Positions 43,100 through 52,806 of a stretch of 62,611 nt of DNA are shown one piece after another (position 1 is the stretch's first letter; each line of letters opens with the position of its first letter). The notes under the pieces were generated by a model that was not told where the DNA came from, ran no database searches, and was given only the letters and a program-made list of their open reading frames with translations. The stretch covers positions 1-62,611 of the forward strand of contig NZ_JAHWYN010000020.1 in the NCBI RefSeq assembly GCF_019351435.1, in the 5' to 3' direction. This DNA is from Flavobacterium taihuense (GTDB lineage Bacteria; Bacteroidota; Bacteroidia; Flavobacteriales; Flavobacteriaceae). The translations under genes and the position numbers were made by a program.

Positions 43100-45508
43100 T
43101 TAATATAAACTTGGAAATTTTGAAGGATTTACTTCGTTCATCATTTCATAAACTTTCTCATAAATATCTTCTGCGGAAGGTTTGGAGAAATAATCACCGT
43201 CTGTTCCATAAGCAGGTCTATGTGCTTTGGCAGTCAAAGTTTGGGGTTTGCTGTCTAAATAATTGTAAGCATCTTGTTGTTCTACAATTTGTTGCAAAAT
43301 ATAAGCAGAAGCTCCACCCGGTAAATCTTCGTCAATTACCAATAATCGATTGGTTTTTGCAATGCTTTTAGCAATATCACTATGAATATCAAATGGAAGT
43401 AAGGATTGCAAATCGATAACCTCACAATCAATACCTACTTCAAATAATTCTTTAGCAGCTTGTTCGACTAGTCTTAATGTTGATCCATAAGAAACAAGTG
43501 TAATATCGGTTCCTTTTCTCAATGTTTCTACTACACCAATTGGGGTTTTGAATTCACCGTAATTCAAAGGCATTTTTTCTTTCAATCTATAACCGTTCAA
43601 ACATTCGATAACCAAAGCAGGTTCATCACATTCCAATAAAGAGTTATAAAAACCAGCCGCTTGTGTCATATTTCTTGGCACCAAGACATGGATTCCTCGA
43701 ATAGCATTGATAATCATGCCCATTGGAGAACCAGAATGCCAGATACCTTCCAAACGATGTCCACGAGTACGAATGATAAGTGGTGCTTTTTGTCTACCAA
43801 CCGTTCTGTATTGCAAAGTAGCTAAATCGTCACTCATGATTTGGATCGCATATAGTAGGTAATCTAAGTATTGAATTTCGGCAATGGGACGTAATCCTCT
43901 TAATGCCATTCCAATTCCTTGTCCTAATATGGTAGCCTCACGAATTCCAACATCGGCAACGCGTAATTCTCCATATTTTTCCTGCATTCCTTCAAGACCT
44001 TGGTTTACATCACCAATATTTCCTGCATCTTCTCCAAAAATTAAAGTTTCCGGATATTTAGAGAAAATAGCATCGAAATTATCTCTTAGAATCATTCTGC
44101 CATCGGTATCTTCCGCAGAATGATCAGGGTATTGAGGTAAAACTTCTTTAACTGAAAATATATTTTTATTCGATTCAGAAAATAAATTACTACTGAATTT
44201 GATTTGTGTTTTTTTGATATAATTATTGATCCAACTGGATAATTCTAATTTGTCTTCCTCATTGATAATTAGTCGTAATGTTTTACGGGCAGCCACCAAT
44301 ATTTCTTTTTTCAAAGGAGATTTAATACTTTTTAAACTAGAAATAGTTTTAAGAATCTCGTCTTTTTTTACACTGGTTACGGCTACTCGTTCCAGAATAG
44401 CGATTAATTCATTTTGCTCTTCTACTATTGGACTGATAAAAGCATTCCAAGCTGCTTTTTTACCTTCAAAAACTTCTTTTTTGGCTTCTAAATCAATAGC
44501 ATCTATTTCTTCTGGTGACGCAATATTGATGGCAATCATCCATAATTTCATTTGACGAATACAATCAAAATCTTTTTCCCATGCCAAACGAGCTGCATTT
44601 TTATATCTTTCATGCGAACCAGAACTAGAGTGCCCTTGAGGTTGTGTAAGTTGATTAACATGAATCAAAACAGGAACGTGATTTTCACGAGCTATTTGTG
44701 CTGCTTTTTCATAAGTAGCAATCAAATCCACATAATCCCAACCTTTTACTTTTAGTATTTCAAAACCATTCGAATTTTCGTCTTTTTGGTATCCTTTCAA
44801 AATTTCAGAAATACTTTCCTTTGTAGTTTGGTGTCGTGCATGTACCGAAATGCCGTACTCGTCGTCCCAAACACTCATCACCATTGGTACTTGTAATACT
44901 CCAGCTGCATTAATGGTTTCAAAGAATAATCCTTCGGATGTACTGGCGTTTCCAATAGTTCCCCATGCAATTTCATTTCCGTTTATAGAAAATTGGTCAG
45001 CATTTGGAATACCCGGAACGTTTCTGTATATTTTTGATGCTTGTGCCAGTCCAAGTAATCTTGGCATTTGCCCAGCAGTAGGGGAAATATCGGCGCTAGA
45101 ATTTTTTTGTTGTGTTAAGTTTTTCCAAGATCCGTCTTCGTTCAAACTATGGGTTACAAAGTGACCTCCCATTTGTCTTCCTGCAGACATTGGTTCAAGA
45201 TCAATATCGGTATGACCATATAAACCAGCAAAAAATTGTTGAATGGTTAATTCGCCTATCGCCATCATAAAGGTCTGGTCGCGATAATAACCTGAGCGGA
45301 AGTCTCCATTTTTAAAGCACTTGGCCATTGCAAGTTGTGGAACCTCTTTGCCATCTCCAAAAATACCAAATTTGGCTTTTCCAGTTAATACTTCTTTACG
45401 GCCTAATAAACTACATTCTCTGCTTATTATGGCAATTCGGTAATCATTTAAGACTTCAGTTTTAAAATCTTCAAATGTTAAACTAGTATTGACTTTCTCT
45501 TTTATCAT
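43100..45508 (-). CDS. Fused alpha-beta E1 of branched-chain 2-oxoacid dehydrogenase
   Basis: An 802-residue fusion. The N-terminal half is the E1-alpha TPP-binding domain (Y-Y-R-D-Q-T-F-M, then G-N-A-S-T-S-E-G-L-F-F-E and H-G-H-S-S-S-G-S-H-E region). The C-terminal half is E1-beta (L-I-F-G-E-D-A-G, D-V-G-I-R-E-A, Y-L-D-Y-L-L, the P-M-G loop). It decarboxylates branched-chain 2-oxoacids (from Val, Leu, Ile) to feed iso-branched fatty acids, the main lipids of Bacteroidota. Such fusions are normal in this phylum. The E2 and E3 partners are elsewhere. Confidence 0.9.
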   Translation of the reverse strand: MIKEKVNTSLTFEDFKTEVLNDYRIAIISRECSLLGRKEVLTGKAKFGIFGDGKEVPQLAMAKCFKNGDFRSGYYRDQTFMMAIGELTIQQFFAGLYGHTDIDLEPMSAGRQMGGHFVTHSLNEDGSWKNLTQQKNSSADISPTAGQMPRLLGLAQASKIYRNVPGIPNADQFSINGNEIAWGTIGNASTSEGLFFETINAAGVLQVPMVMSVWDDEYGISVHARHQTTKESISEILKGYQKDENSNGFEILKVKGWDYVDLIATYEKAAQIARENHVPVLIHVNQLTQPQGHSSSGSHERYKNAARLAWEKDFDCIRQMKLWMIAINIASPEEIDAIDLEAKKEVFEGKKAAWNAFISPIVEEQNELIAILERVAVTSVKKDEILKTISSLKSIKSPLKKEILVAARKTLRLIINEEDKLELSSWINNYIKKTQIKFSSNLFSESNKNIFSVKEVLPQYPDHSAEDTDGRMILRDNFDAIFSKYPETLIFGEDAGNIGDVNQGLEGMQEKYGELRVADVGIREATILGQGIGMALRGLRPIAEIQYLDYLLYAIQIMSDDLATLQYRTVGRQKAPLIIRTRGHRLEGIWHSGSPMGMIINAIRGIHVLVPRNMTQAAGFYNSLLECDEPALVIECLNGYRLKEKMPLNYGEFKTPIGVVETLRKGTDITLVSYGSTLRLVEQAAKELFEVGIDCEVIDLQSLLPFDIHSDIAKSIAKTNRLLVIDEDLPGGASAYILQQIVEQQDAYNYLDSKPQTLTAKAHRPAYGTDGDYFSKPSAEDIYEKVYEMMNEVNPSKFPSLY

Positions 45509-45534
45509 AATTTAAAAGTATAGCTTTAATGGCG

Positions 45535-45542
45535 CAAAAGTA
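45535..45542 (-). promoter_or_regulatory. Likely -7 box of the E1 gene
   Basis: Minus-strand TACTTTTG matches TAnnTTTG and lies 27 bp before the start codon. Confidence 0.42.
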
Positions 45543-45695
45543 ATCAAAAACTATGTATATATCATTATACGATTCTGTATTTTTGTAATTTTTTATGAAA
45601 TAATTTCCAGTAAAACATATATATTTTTATGATATATGTAATTTTAACTTAAAAAATTAAGTAAAAGTTTAATATTTTAAACTTTTTGTTTTGAA

Positions 45696-48521
45696 TTAAA
45701 ACCATTTTCGGGTAAAAAGATTAATTAATGATTTTGGATTGAAAATAAAGATAAATCGTATTTTTTCGCTGTAATTTTTTTGGGTTGCTTCAAATCCATT
45801 GGAAGAATACACAGGAAAGAATAATTCGAAGTAATCTTGAACTAAATTAAGTCGTATTCCACTATCATAAATAAGGGTGTCTCGCATTCCTTTGTTTTTT
45901 ACAAAACCAAAATCGGCATAGGCATCTACCCAATTCCATAATAGACTATAACTCAAATTTGTTGTTACCAACCATTGATTGGATTCCGATGGACTAACGA
46001 ACGATTTAAACCCTCCTTGCCCCATAATGTATTGCTGACTTAATAATCCAGTTTCATCAGATCGTGCATAAAGGGGATAATCAAACAAATAATCATTCAC
46101 TCTGGAAACACCGAAATTGTAGTTTTGAGTGTCATTGGTATTGTATAAAAAAGTACCTACAAATGCCCTAACATTAAAATAACGCTTATCTTTAAATAGT
46201 TTACGGTATTCCATTTCAGCCGACGCTTTACCGAAATAACCAGAAAATTGAACATCCGCTAAAAATTTAACATGACTTGCGATCTCCGTTTTTACATTTG
46301 AATATTTCAAATTTAAAATAGAATAATTGTCAGTACTGTCAATTACAATAGCTGATGGCTCTTTGTTAATTATATTATATTTTACAAATATTGCTTGTTT
46401 TCTATTGTCTCTATAACTGGGTTCCCGAAAGTATAATGATAAACTTGGATACAATTTTGAATATGCAGCATCTGGTGCATAATGGTAATATGATCCGTTT
46501 AAAGAATACCGGATATTGTATAATCTTCCTTCTCTCAAATATTGATTTATTGCAAATGAATAACTCCCAACAATTGATTTGGTATTGATAGAGTACATCG
46601 GACTCAAACTAAACATAAATGGCTTATCAAAAAAACTATAGTTGTAAAAATTTATTCCTGGCGCAAAACCATCGTATTTATTATAAAATAGGGTAGGTAC
46701 ATAGAATAATTGAGAGCGGTGCGGATCTTCCAGATCTTGAAAAAAAGTGAGTTTCAATGGGCGGTTTAGTGAAAATGAATACAATGATTTCCAATTGTTT
46801 CTCAAATTGAATTCGGGCACTTCATTTTTATAATTCAGCACTAGTTTATCTACACTTTTTCTTTCTAATGTCAATGTAGTATCAATTTCATTGGTTTCAA
46901 GCCATTTTTTAAAAATAATCTGCTTGTCTTTAATCCCAAATATCGGCATCGGAACCAATGGAACTCCTTTGTTTTTTACTGTAAAAGTTATACTGTCTTT
47001 TGTTTTAGAAAGGTCTCCAAATTTATAATCAATGTTTTCTCTGCTATCTATTAGGTAATTAAAAAACCAGTCAATATTTTTCGGAGAATTTAATTTTAAG
47101 AGGTTTTCAAAATCACTTCTGTTGGTTTGTCTTTCATAATTTAAAACATAAAATTGCTGGATACCGGATGAAACCAAACCTTGGCCCAGATAGTCGTCTA
47201 AATATTGCAAGCTCAAGCCAGCTTTGTATTTATTGGCAATCTGAACATTGTATTTTATTAACTTATTTTTGGGCGCATTTAGGGGCTGATCCAGATTTTT
47301 TCTGGCCATCAGCATATAGTAATAACTGTATTGCTCGTTAAAATCAGTTTGGGCCATTTTAAATCCTTTGAGCAAAAAGTATTTGGATGCCGATCCCATC
47401 ATCTTGCTTTCCGGATGGTATTTTTTAATATATTTAATCATTGTAAACACCTGAATTCCATCATAAATCCAATTGTCTTTTCTGGAATCCAATTGCAAAC
47501 TATTTTTTAGGTAATTATTCAAATAGGTTTTTAAAAACTTTATTTCAAATATAAAATCAGTATGAAAAGGTCGCATAAATTTGGGTAATTGATTCAATCC
47601 ATAAAATGGATTTTTTTCATAGTCCGCTTCCGAAATGATTATTTTATCATATGGATATTTTCCAATCTCGTTAGTGCCAAAATCTACAATTCTTTTGATA
47701 ATGCCTGCTTTTAAAGAATCATTAAATCTTCCGGAACTAATATTGGTCATGACTTCCAAATCACCAATTTTATAGCTCCTGTAACTCGATTCCTTTTCTA
47801 TAATAAGTTCAAAATCAGCTCTGTTTTTGCCCGTGAGATTAACACCAGTTTCTTGTTCAGTAATTACTAAATTGTTAATTGCCAAATCCGTAGTAATGGC
47901 ATTTTTGAGTGGAATTTTCAAATCAATATCAAAATCTGAAACGGCATTGGCTATATCATCAAGATTTTCGTTGCTGTATTGTACAAATTGATGCCTTTCA
48001 TAGCGAGAAGGTGTAAGAAACCAGTTTTTAAGATGCATGCCATAATGCTCAAAAGATCCATATTTAGTGAATTTGTCACTAGGAATTTTCGAAATATACT
48101 TAAGATGTAATTTTACTTTTTGGTTTGGAACTAATATTCTTTTCAATAAAACCTTGACATAATCAGGATTCATTTTGGTTCTTTCCCAATCAAAAGCATT
48201 TTTATCTGTGTCTTCAATATATAAATTAATAGTTCCTCCGCGATCTTCTTCCAGAGCCATGTGAAACTTATTGTAGAATTCATCCGAAAAACGTTTTCCC
48301 AGCGGACTTTCTTTTTCCGAAAAAGCATTATTCCAATCGTTTAAGACAATAGATGTTAAAGTGTCATTGGTTTGATTATAAAAAGTAATTTCTTGATCAA
48401 CTGTTAGGGTTTTGGCTTCCATATTCACAACTACAGACATCTTGGAGTGATGCTGTGCATATTGTTTTTGGAAAACAAACAAAACAATAAGAAACAGGGG
48501 GATTTTATAATGAGTTTTCAA
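45696..48521 (-). CDS. M1-peptidase-like domain without zinc site fused to an outer-membrane barrel
   Basis: A 941-residue protein starting at TTG (48521). A good signal peptide (hydrophobic core then Q-Y-A-Q) begins right after the TTG, and no ATG precedes it. Residues ~25-480 have the fold pattern of gluzincin/M1 aminopeptidases. Where H-E-x-x-H should stand the sequence is F-E-I-K-F, and the usual W-x-D-E-G is W-I-Y-D-G, so the zinc ligands are lost. Residues ~600-941 are alternating amphipathic strands ending in a terminal Phe (R-K-W-F), as in outer-membrane barrels. It is probably a non-catalytic outer-membrane receptor or assembly protein. Confidence 0.78.
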   Translation of the reverse strand: MKTHYKIPLFLIVLFVFQKQYAQHHSKMSVVVNMEAKTLTVDQEITFYNQTNDTLTSIVLNDWNNAFSEKESPLGKRFSDEFYNKFHMALEEDRGGTINLYIEDTDKNAFDWERTKMNPDYVKVLLKRILVPNQKVKLHLKYISKIPSDKFTKYGSFEHYGMHLKNWFLTPSRYERHQFVQYSNENLDDIANAVSDFDIDLKIPLKNAITTDLAINNLVITEQETGVNLTGKNRADFELIIEKESSYRSYKIGDLEVMTNISSGRFNDSLKAGIIKRIVDFGTNEIGKYPYDKIIISEADYEKNPFYGLNQLPKFMRPFHTDFIFEIKFLKTYLNNYLKNSLQLDSRKDNWIYDGIQVFTMIKYIKKYHPESKMMGSASKYFLLKGFKMAQTDFNEQYSYYYMLMARKNLDQPLNAPKNKLIKYNVQIANKYKAGLSLQYLDDYLGQGLVSSGIQQFYVLNYERQTNRSDFENLLKLNSPKNIDWFFNYLIDSRENIDYKFGDLSKTKDSITFTVKNKGVPLVPMPIFGIKDKQIIFKKWLETNEIDTTLTLERKSVDKLVLNYKNEVPEFNLRNNWKSLYSFSLNRPLKLTFFQDLEDPHRSQLFYVPTLFYNKYDGFAPGINFYNYSFFDKPFMFSLSPMYSINTKSIVGSYSFAINQYLREGRLYNIRYSLNGSYYHYAPDAAYSKLYPSLSLYFREPSYRDNRKQAIFVKYNIINKEPSAIVIDSTDNYSILNLKYSNVKTEIASHVKFLADVQFSGYFGKASAEMEYRKLFKDKRYFNVRAFVGTFLYNTNDTQNYNFGVSRVNDYLFDYPLYARSDETGLLSQQYIMGQGGFKSFVSPSESNQWLVTTNLSYSLLWNWVDAYADFGFVKNKGMRDTLIYDSGIRLNLVQDYFELFFPVYSSNGFEATQKNYSEKIRFIFIFNPKSLINLFTRKWF

Positions 48522-48631
48522 TTTGGGGATGTATAAGTTAACTGAAAAATATAAAACTAAAACAAGTTACAAAAAATTAAGAAAAGTTCAGTATTAATTA
48601 GTCAAAATACATCAATATACGTTAAATTAAA

Positions 48632-48665
48632 AGAGCCGACTCGTCTTCTGGGACGAGACGGCTTT
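48632..48665 (-). terminator. Terminator of the LOG gene
   Basis: The stem AGCCG-A-CTCGTC (48634-48645) pairs with GACGAG-A-CGGCT (48652-48663), with one A/A mismatch. A short minus-strand T-run follows. Confidence 0.78.
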
Positions 48666-48670
48666 CTGTA

Positions 48671-49399
48671 TTAAAAATTAGGACTCAAATCATATTTTTT
48701 GTAGAATTTATCCAGTACATCAACTACTTCATCCTCAGTGTCTACAAGTTTAAATAAGTTCAAATCTTCAGGGCTTATTGTATGCTCTCTTTCTACTAAA
48801 ACTGCTTTTATCCAATCGATTAAGCCGGACCAAAATGTAGTTCCTACTAAAATAATGGGGAACCTAGCAATCTTTTTTGTCTGAATCAAAGTAATCGCTT
48901 CAAACAACTCGTCCATAGTTCCAAAACCACCTGGCATCACCACAAATCCTTGCGAATATTTCACAAACATTACTTTTCGAACAAAGAAATAGTCAAAATT
49001 TAGGTTTTTATCTCTGTCAATATAAGGGTTAAAATGCTGCTCAAAAGGCAATTCGATGTTCAGCCCCACCGAAGTTCCACCGCCCAAATGAGCTCCTTTG
49101 TTACCTGCTTCCATAATTCCGGGACCACCACCAGTAATCACGCCATAACCCGCTTTACTGATTTTGAAAGCAATTTTTTCGGCCAATAAATAATAATGAT
49201 CCTCTGGTTTAATCCTCGCCGATCCAAAAATAGTCACACAAGGTCCAATTCGGCTCATTGCATCATATCCATTTACAAACTCGGACATAATTTTAAAAAT
49301 CGCCCAACTGTCATTACTTTTAACATCATTCCAAGTTTTTTGCTTCAATCTATCTTGGATTACTCTGTCTTCGTCGTTGTCAAAATCTTCTAATCTCAT
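48671..49399 (-). CDS. LOG-family nucleotide 5'-monophosphate phosphoribohydrolase
   Basis: A 242-residue Rossmann-like protein. It has the diagnostic G-G-G-P-G-I-M-E (~residues 93-100) and P-G-G-F-G-T-M-D-E motifs (~157-165). LOG proteins split the base from nucleoside monophosphates; plant and some bacterial members activate cytokinins. In Bacteroidota it is usually a housekeeping nucleotide-metabolism enzyme. A structured repeat lies upstream, between this gene and the antitoxin-like gene. Confidence 0.93.
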   Translation of the reverse strand: MRLEDFDNDEDRVIQDRLKQKTWNDVKSNDSWAIFKIMSEFVNGYDAMSRIGPCVTIFGSARIKPEDHYYLLAEKIAFKISKAGYGVITGGGPGIMEAGNKGAHLGGGTSVGLNIELPFEQHFNPYIDRDKNLNFDYFFVRKVMFVKYSQGFVVMPGGFGTMDELFEAITLIQTKKIARFPIILVGTTFWSGLIDWIKAVLVEREHTISPEDLNLFKLVDTEDEVVDVLDKFYKKYDLSPNF

Positions 49400-49429
49400 A
49401 CTAATTTTATTCTTATTATATTTATTTAA

Positions 49430-49530
49430 CCCTGAGCGAAGTCGAAGGGGAGCTATTTACCGCTATTCGCTTCAATCTTATGAGCCGAACCCCAGCTCAT
49501 AAGGATTTCCACTTCTATCGGGGCTAGGGC
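49430..49530 (-). repeat. Flavobacterial structured intergenic repeat with hairpin
   Basis: This GC-rich block stands out against the AT-rich surroundings. It contains CCCTGAGCGAAGTCGAAGGG (49430-49449), a 9-bp perfect hairpin CTTATGAGC / GCTCATAAG (49477-49485 with 49495-49503), and, on the minus strand, GCCCTAGCCCCGATAGAAG at its start. I recall this layout as a recurrent intergenic element in flavobacterial genomes, but I know of no assigned function. No protein frame is plausible. Confidence 0.7.
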
Positions 49531-49586
49531 ATCCGTTTTTCAATTTAAGTTTTGGTTTTAATATTTAGTGAACATTTTTACAGAGT

Positions 49587-49805
49587 TTACCGGCTTTTAA
49601 TTTCATCCCAGTTTAACATTCTACTTGGGTTTGCTTTACTCTTTTGAATTCTATCATTAACCAATTGTTGATGTTCCAAAGGAATCTCGCTATCATTATC
49701 CCAAATAGCTTCATTTAGTTTTAATTTTTCTGATGGAGACAATTGCTTAACAACATCCAATAACTGTTGGAAATCCAAATCGACTTTTAGACTTAAACTA
49801 CTCAT
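49587..49805 (-). CDS. Orphan addiction-module antitoxin-like protein
   Basis: A 72-residue protein. L-L-D-V-V-K-Q-L-S-P-S-E-K-L-K-L-N-E-A-I-W near the N-terminus and the C-terminal W-D-E-I-K-S-R fit the putative addiction-module component family (antitoxin of RelE-type pairs). The expected toxin gene should follow within a few bases on the minus strand, but that space holds only the structured repeat, so it appears to be an orphan. It lies 21 bp downstream of uvrA. Confidence 0.7.
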   Translation of the reverse strand: MSSLSLKVDLDFQQLLDVVKQLSPSEKLKLNEAIWDNDSEIPLEHQQLVNDRIQKSKANPSRMLNWDEIKSR

Positions 49806-49826
49806 AGCGGATAATTTTATATTAAT

Positions 49827-52658
49827 CTAAGATAACTCTTTTTTCAAAAACTGTGCCGTATAGCTTTTTTTATTTTTTACAATTTCTTCTGGTGTTCCTT
49901 TGGCCACAAGCTGTCCGCCACCTTTTCCTCCTTCTGGACCTATGTCAATAATGTAATCGGCTAGTTTGATAACATCCATATTGTGCTCGATAATCAAAAT
50001 CGTATTTCCTTTGTCGACCAACTTATTTATCACATCCATCAACACTCGAATGTCTTCAAAATGCAAACCTGTTGTAGGTTCGTCCAGAATATAAAATGTA
50101 TTTCCGGTATCTTTTTTAGACAATTCTCCTGCCAGTTTGATGCGTTGCGCTTCGCCGCCAGAAAGCGTGGTGCTTTGTTGACCAAGTGTGATGTAGCCCA
50201 AACCAACATCCTGAATGGTTTTTACTTTTCTATAAATCTTGGGAATCATTTCAAAGAAAGGAACCGCTTCATCCACCGTCATATTCAACACATCCGAAAT
50301 GGATTTTCCTTTGTAGCGAATCTCCAATGTTTCTCTGTTAAAGCGTTTTCCTTGGCAAGTTTCACATTCCACATACACATCGGGCAAGAAATTCATTTCT
50401 ATGGTTCGAACTCCAGAACCTTCACAGGTTTCGCAACGTCCGCCTTTGACATTAAAACTAAAACGTCCTGCTTTATAACCCCGAATCATACTCTCTGAAG
50501 TCATCGTAAACAGGTTTCGGATTTCGGTAAAAACCTCGGTGTAAGTTGCAGGATTCGAGCGTGGTGTTCTTCCAATCGGACTTTGGTCAATATCAATCAC
50601 TTTATCGATATGTTCTAAACCTTCAATTTTTTTATATGGTTTCGGTATCTTGACCCCATTAAAATAATACGCATTCAAAATAGGGTAGAGGGTTTCATTA
50701 ATTAAGGTCGATTTTCCGCTTCCCGAAACGCCAGTCACACAAATCATTTTACCCAAAGGCAAATCAATCGTTACATTTTTCAAGTTATTTCCAGTGGCTC
50801 CAGTGAGTTTCAGGAATTTTCCGTTTCCTTCACGACGTTTTGACGGTATTTCGAGTTTCATTTTTCCATTCAAATACTGAGCCGTAATCGTATTGGATGC
50901 CAACGTTTCAGCAGGAGTTCCAATACTGATGATTTCACCACCATATTTTCCTGCTTTTGGACCAATATCAATCACATAATCGGCGCGTTCAATCATGTCT
51001 TTGTCGTGTTCCACCACGATTACAGAGTTTCCGATGTCACGCAGTTGTTCTAAAGAATGAATCAATTTGTCATTGTCTCTTTGGTGCAGACCTATACTTG
51101 GTTCATCCAAAATATACAAAACACCCACCAACTGAGAACCAATTTGTGTCGCCAAACGTATACGTTGTGCTTCGCCACCCGAAAGCGATTTGGAACTTCG
51201 GCTTAAAGCCAAATAATCCAAACCAACATTCATCAAAAACGCCAATCGATCTTTGATTTCCTTGATTACTTCGGTTGCAATACGTTTTTGTTTATCGGAT
51301 AAATGTTGATCTAATTCCAAAAACCAAGCGGTCAAATCCGAGATATCCATATCACACAATTCGGATATACTTTTTTCGTTTATTCTAAAATAATTGGCCT
51401 CTTTTTTTAAACGGGAGCCTTCACAAACCGGACATTTTACTTCGTCCATAAAAGCCGAAGCCCAACGTTTTATAGTAGTTGAACCGCTTTCGTCGTGTTG
51501 GTTTTTTATAAAATGGGAGATTCCTTCAAAATCAATTTTATAATCTCTCGCAACGCCCAAAACTTCAGAATTGATGGTAAACTTTTCTTTCCCGCCATTC
51601 AAAATCATTTCCATGGCTTCTGCCGGAATTTTTTCGATGGCATCGGTCAGTTTAAAACCATATTTTTCTCCGATAATTTCCAATTGCTTAAAAATCCAGG
51701 ATGATTTGTATTCGCCTAAAGGTGAAAAACCACCCGCTTTGATGGATAATTTTGGATTCGGAATAATTTTGCTAACATTAATTTGATTGACAGTTCCCAA
51801 TCCGTTACAATTATCACAGGCGCCTTTTGGAGAATTGAAAGAAAACAAATTCGGTTCTGGATTTTGATAGGATATTCCAGTAGTAGGACACATCAAATTC
51901 CGACTAAAATAGCGTACTTCATTCGTGTCTTGGTCCAGTATCATCAACACATTTTCACCGTGGTGCATTGCAGTATTGATACTTTCTGACAGACGTTTTT
52001 CGTTTTCAGGAGTATCTTCAATTACTATTCTGTCCACAACAATTTCGATATCATGAGTTTTGTAACGGTCTAATTTCATTCCAGAAACTAAGTCCAGAAT
52101 ATCTCCATTGACACGAACTTTGAGGAATCCTTGTTTGGTTATTTGCTGAAAAAGCTCGGCATAATGTCCTTTTCTGGCACGAATAACCGGTGCGAGTATG
52201 TTAATTCTTTTCCCAGTAAAATCCTGAATAATCAAATCTTTAATTTGATCATCCGAGTAGGAGACCATTTTTTCGCCCGTATTGTAACTATAAGCATCTG
52301 CACCACGAGCATAAAGCAAACGGAGGAAATCATAAATTTCAGTAATGGTTCCCACTGTAGAACGTGGACTTTTGCTCGTCGTTTTTTGTTCGATAGCAAT
52401 AACAGGGGAGAGACCATCAATTTTATCAACATCGGGACGTTCTAATCCGCCAAGAAATTGTCTCGCATAAGCAGAAAAGGTTTCTACATACCGACGTTGT
52501 CCTTCGGCATAAATGGTATCAAATGCCAAAGAGGATTTTCCAGAGCCCGAAAGTCCGGTAATAACTACCAGTTTTTCTCTGGGAATGGAAACATCTATAT
52601 TTTTTAGATTGTGAACGCGGGCACCTTGAACTTCAATCGTATTGTCTGTATCTAGCAT
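49827..52658 (-). CDS. uvrA: UvrA excinuclease ATPase subunit
   Basis: A 943-residue DNA-repair ATPase. It has two ABC units, with Walker A G-L-S-G-S-G-K-S-S near residue 34 and G-V-S-G-S-G-K-S-T near 640. Two L-S-G-G-E-A-Q-R-I signatures and zinc-finger cysteine pairs are also present (C-P-V-C-E-G-S-R-L; C-E-T-C-E-G-S-G-V; C-E-T-C-Q-G-K-R-F). With UvrB and UvrC (elsewhere) it recognises bulky lesions. TAACTTTG at 52675-52682 is a good -7 box 17 bp upstream. Confidence 0.98.
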   Translation of the reverse strand: MLDTDNTIEVQGARVHNLKNIDVSIPREKLVVITGLSGSGKSSLAFDTIYAEGQRRYVETFSAYARQFLGGLERPDVDKIDGLSPVIAIEQKTTSKSPRSTVGTITEIYDFLRLLYARGADAYSYNTGEKMVSYSDDQIKDLIIQDFTGKRINILAPVIRARKGHYAELFQQITKQGFLKVRVNGDILDLVSGMKLDRYKTHDIEIVVDRIVIEDTPENEKRLSESINTAMHHGENVLMILDQDTNEVRYFSRNLMCPTTGISYQNPEPNLFSFNSPKGACDNCNGLGTVNQINVSKIIPNPKLSIKAGGFSPLGEYKSSWIFKQLEIIGEKYGFKLTDAIEKIPAEAMEMILNGGKEKFTINSEVLGVARDYKIDFEGISHFIKNQHDESGSTTIKRWASAFMDEVKCPVCEGSRLKKEANYFRINEKSISELCDMDISDLTAWFLELDQHLSDKQKRIATEVIKEIKDRLAFLMNVGLDYLALSRSSKSLSGGEAQRIRLATQIGSQLVGVLYILDEPSIGLHQRDNDKLIHSLEQLRDIGNSVIVVEHDKDMIERADYVIDIGPKAGKYGGEIISIGTPAETLASNTITAQYLNGKMKLEIPSKRREGNGKFLKLTGATGNNLKNVTIDLPLGKMICVTGVSGSGKSTLINETLYPILNAYYFNGVKIPKPYKKIEGLEHIDKVIDIDQSPIGRTPRSNPATYTEVFTEIRNLFTMTSESMIRGYKAGRFSFNVKGGRCETCEGSGVRTIEMNFLPDVYVECETCQGKRFNRETLEIRYKGKSISDVLNMTVDEAVPFFEMIPKIYRKVKTIQDVGLGYITLGQQSTTLSGGEAQRIKLAGELSKKDTGNTFYILDEPTTGLHFEDIRVLMDVINKLVDKGNTILIIEHNMDVIKLADYIIDIGPEGGKGGGQLVAKGTPEEIVKNKKSYTAQFLKKELS

Positions 52659-52674
52659 AATTTTTGCAAAAAAG

Positions 52675-52682
52675 CAAAGTTA
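52675..52682 (-). promoter_or_regulatory. Likely -7 box of uvrA
   Basis: Minus-strand TAACTTTG matches TAnnTTTG, 17 bp before the start. Confidence 0.42.
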
Positions 52683-52806
52683 CCATTTTGATTGCTACTT
52701 TTGATAGAACAGTATGGAAGTTTGTGTTAAAAAAGAGGATTAATTTTTGATTTATAAGTTCTTGAAAAAACAAAATCTCGTTGTTTATTAAATTGATCTT
52801 ATATGT

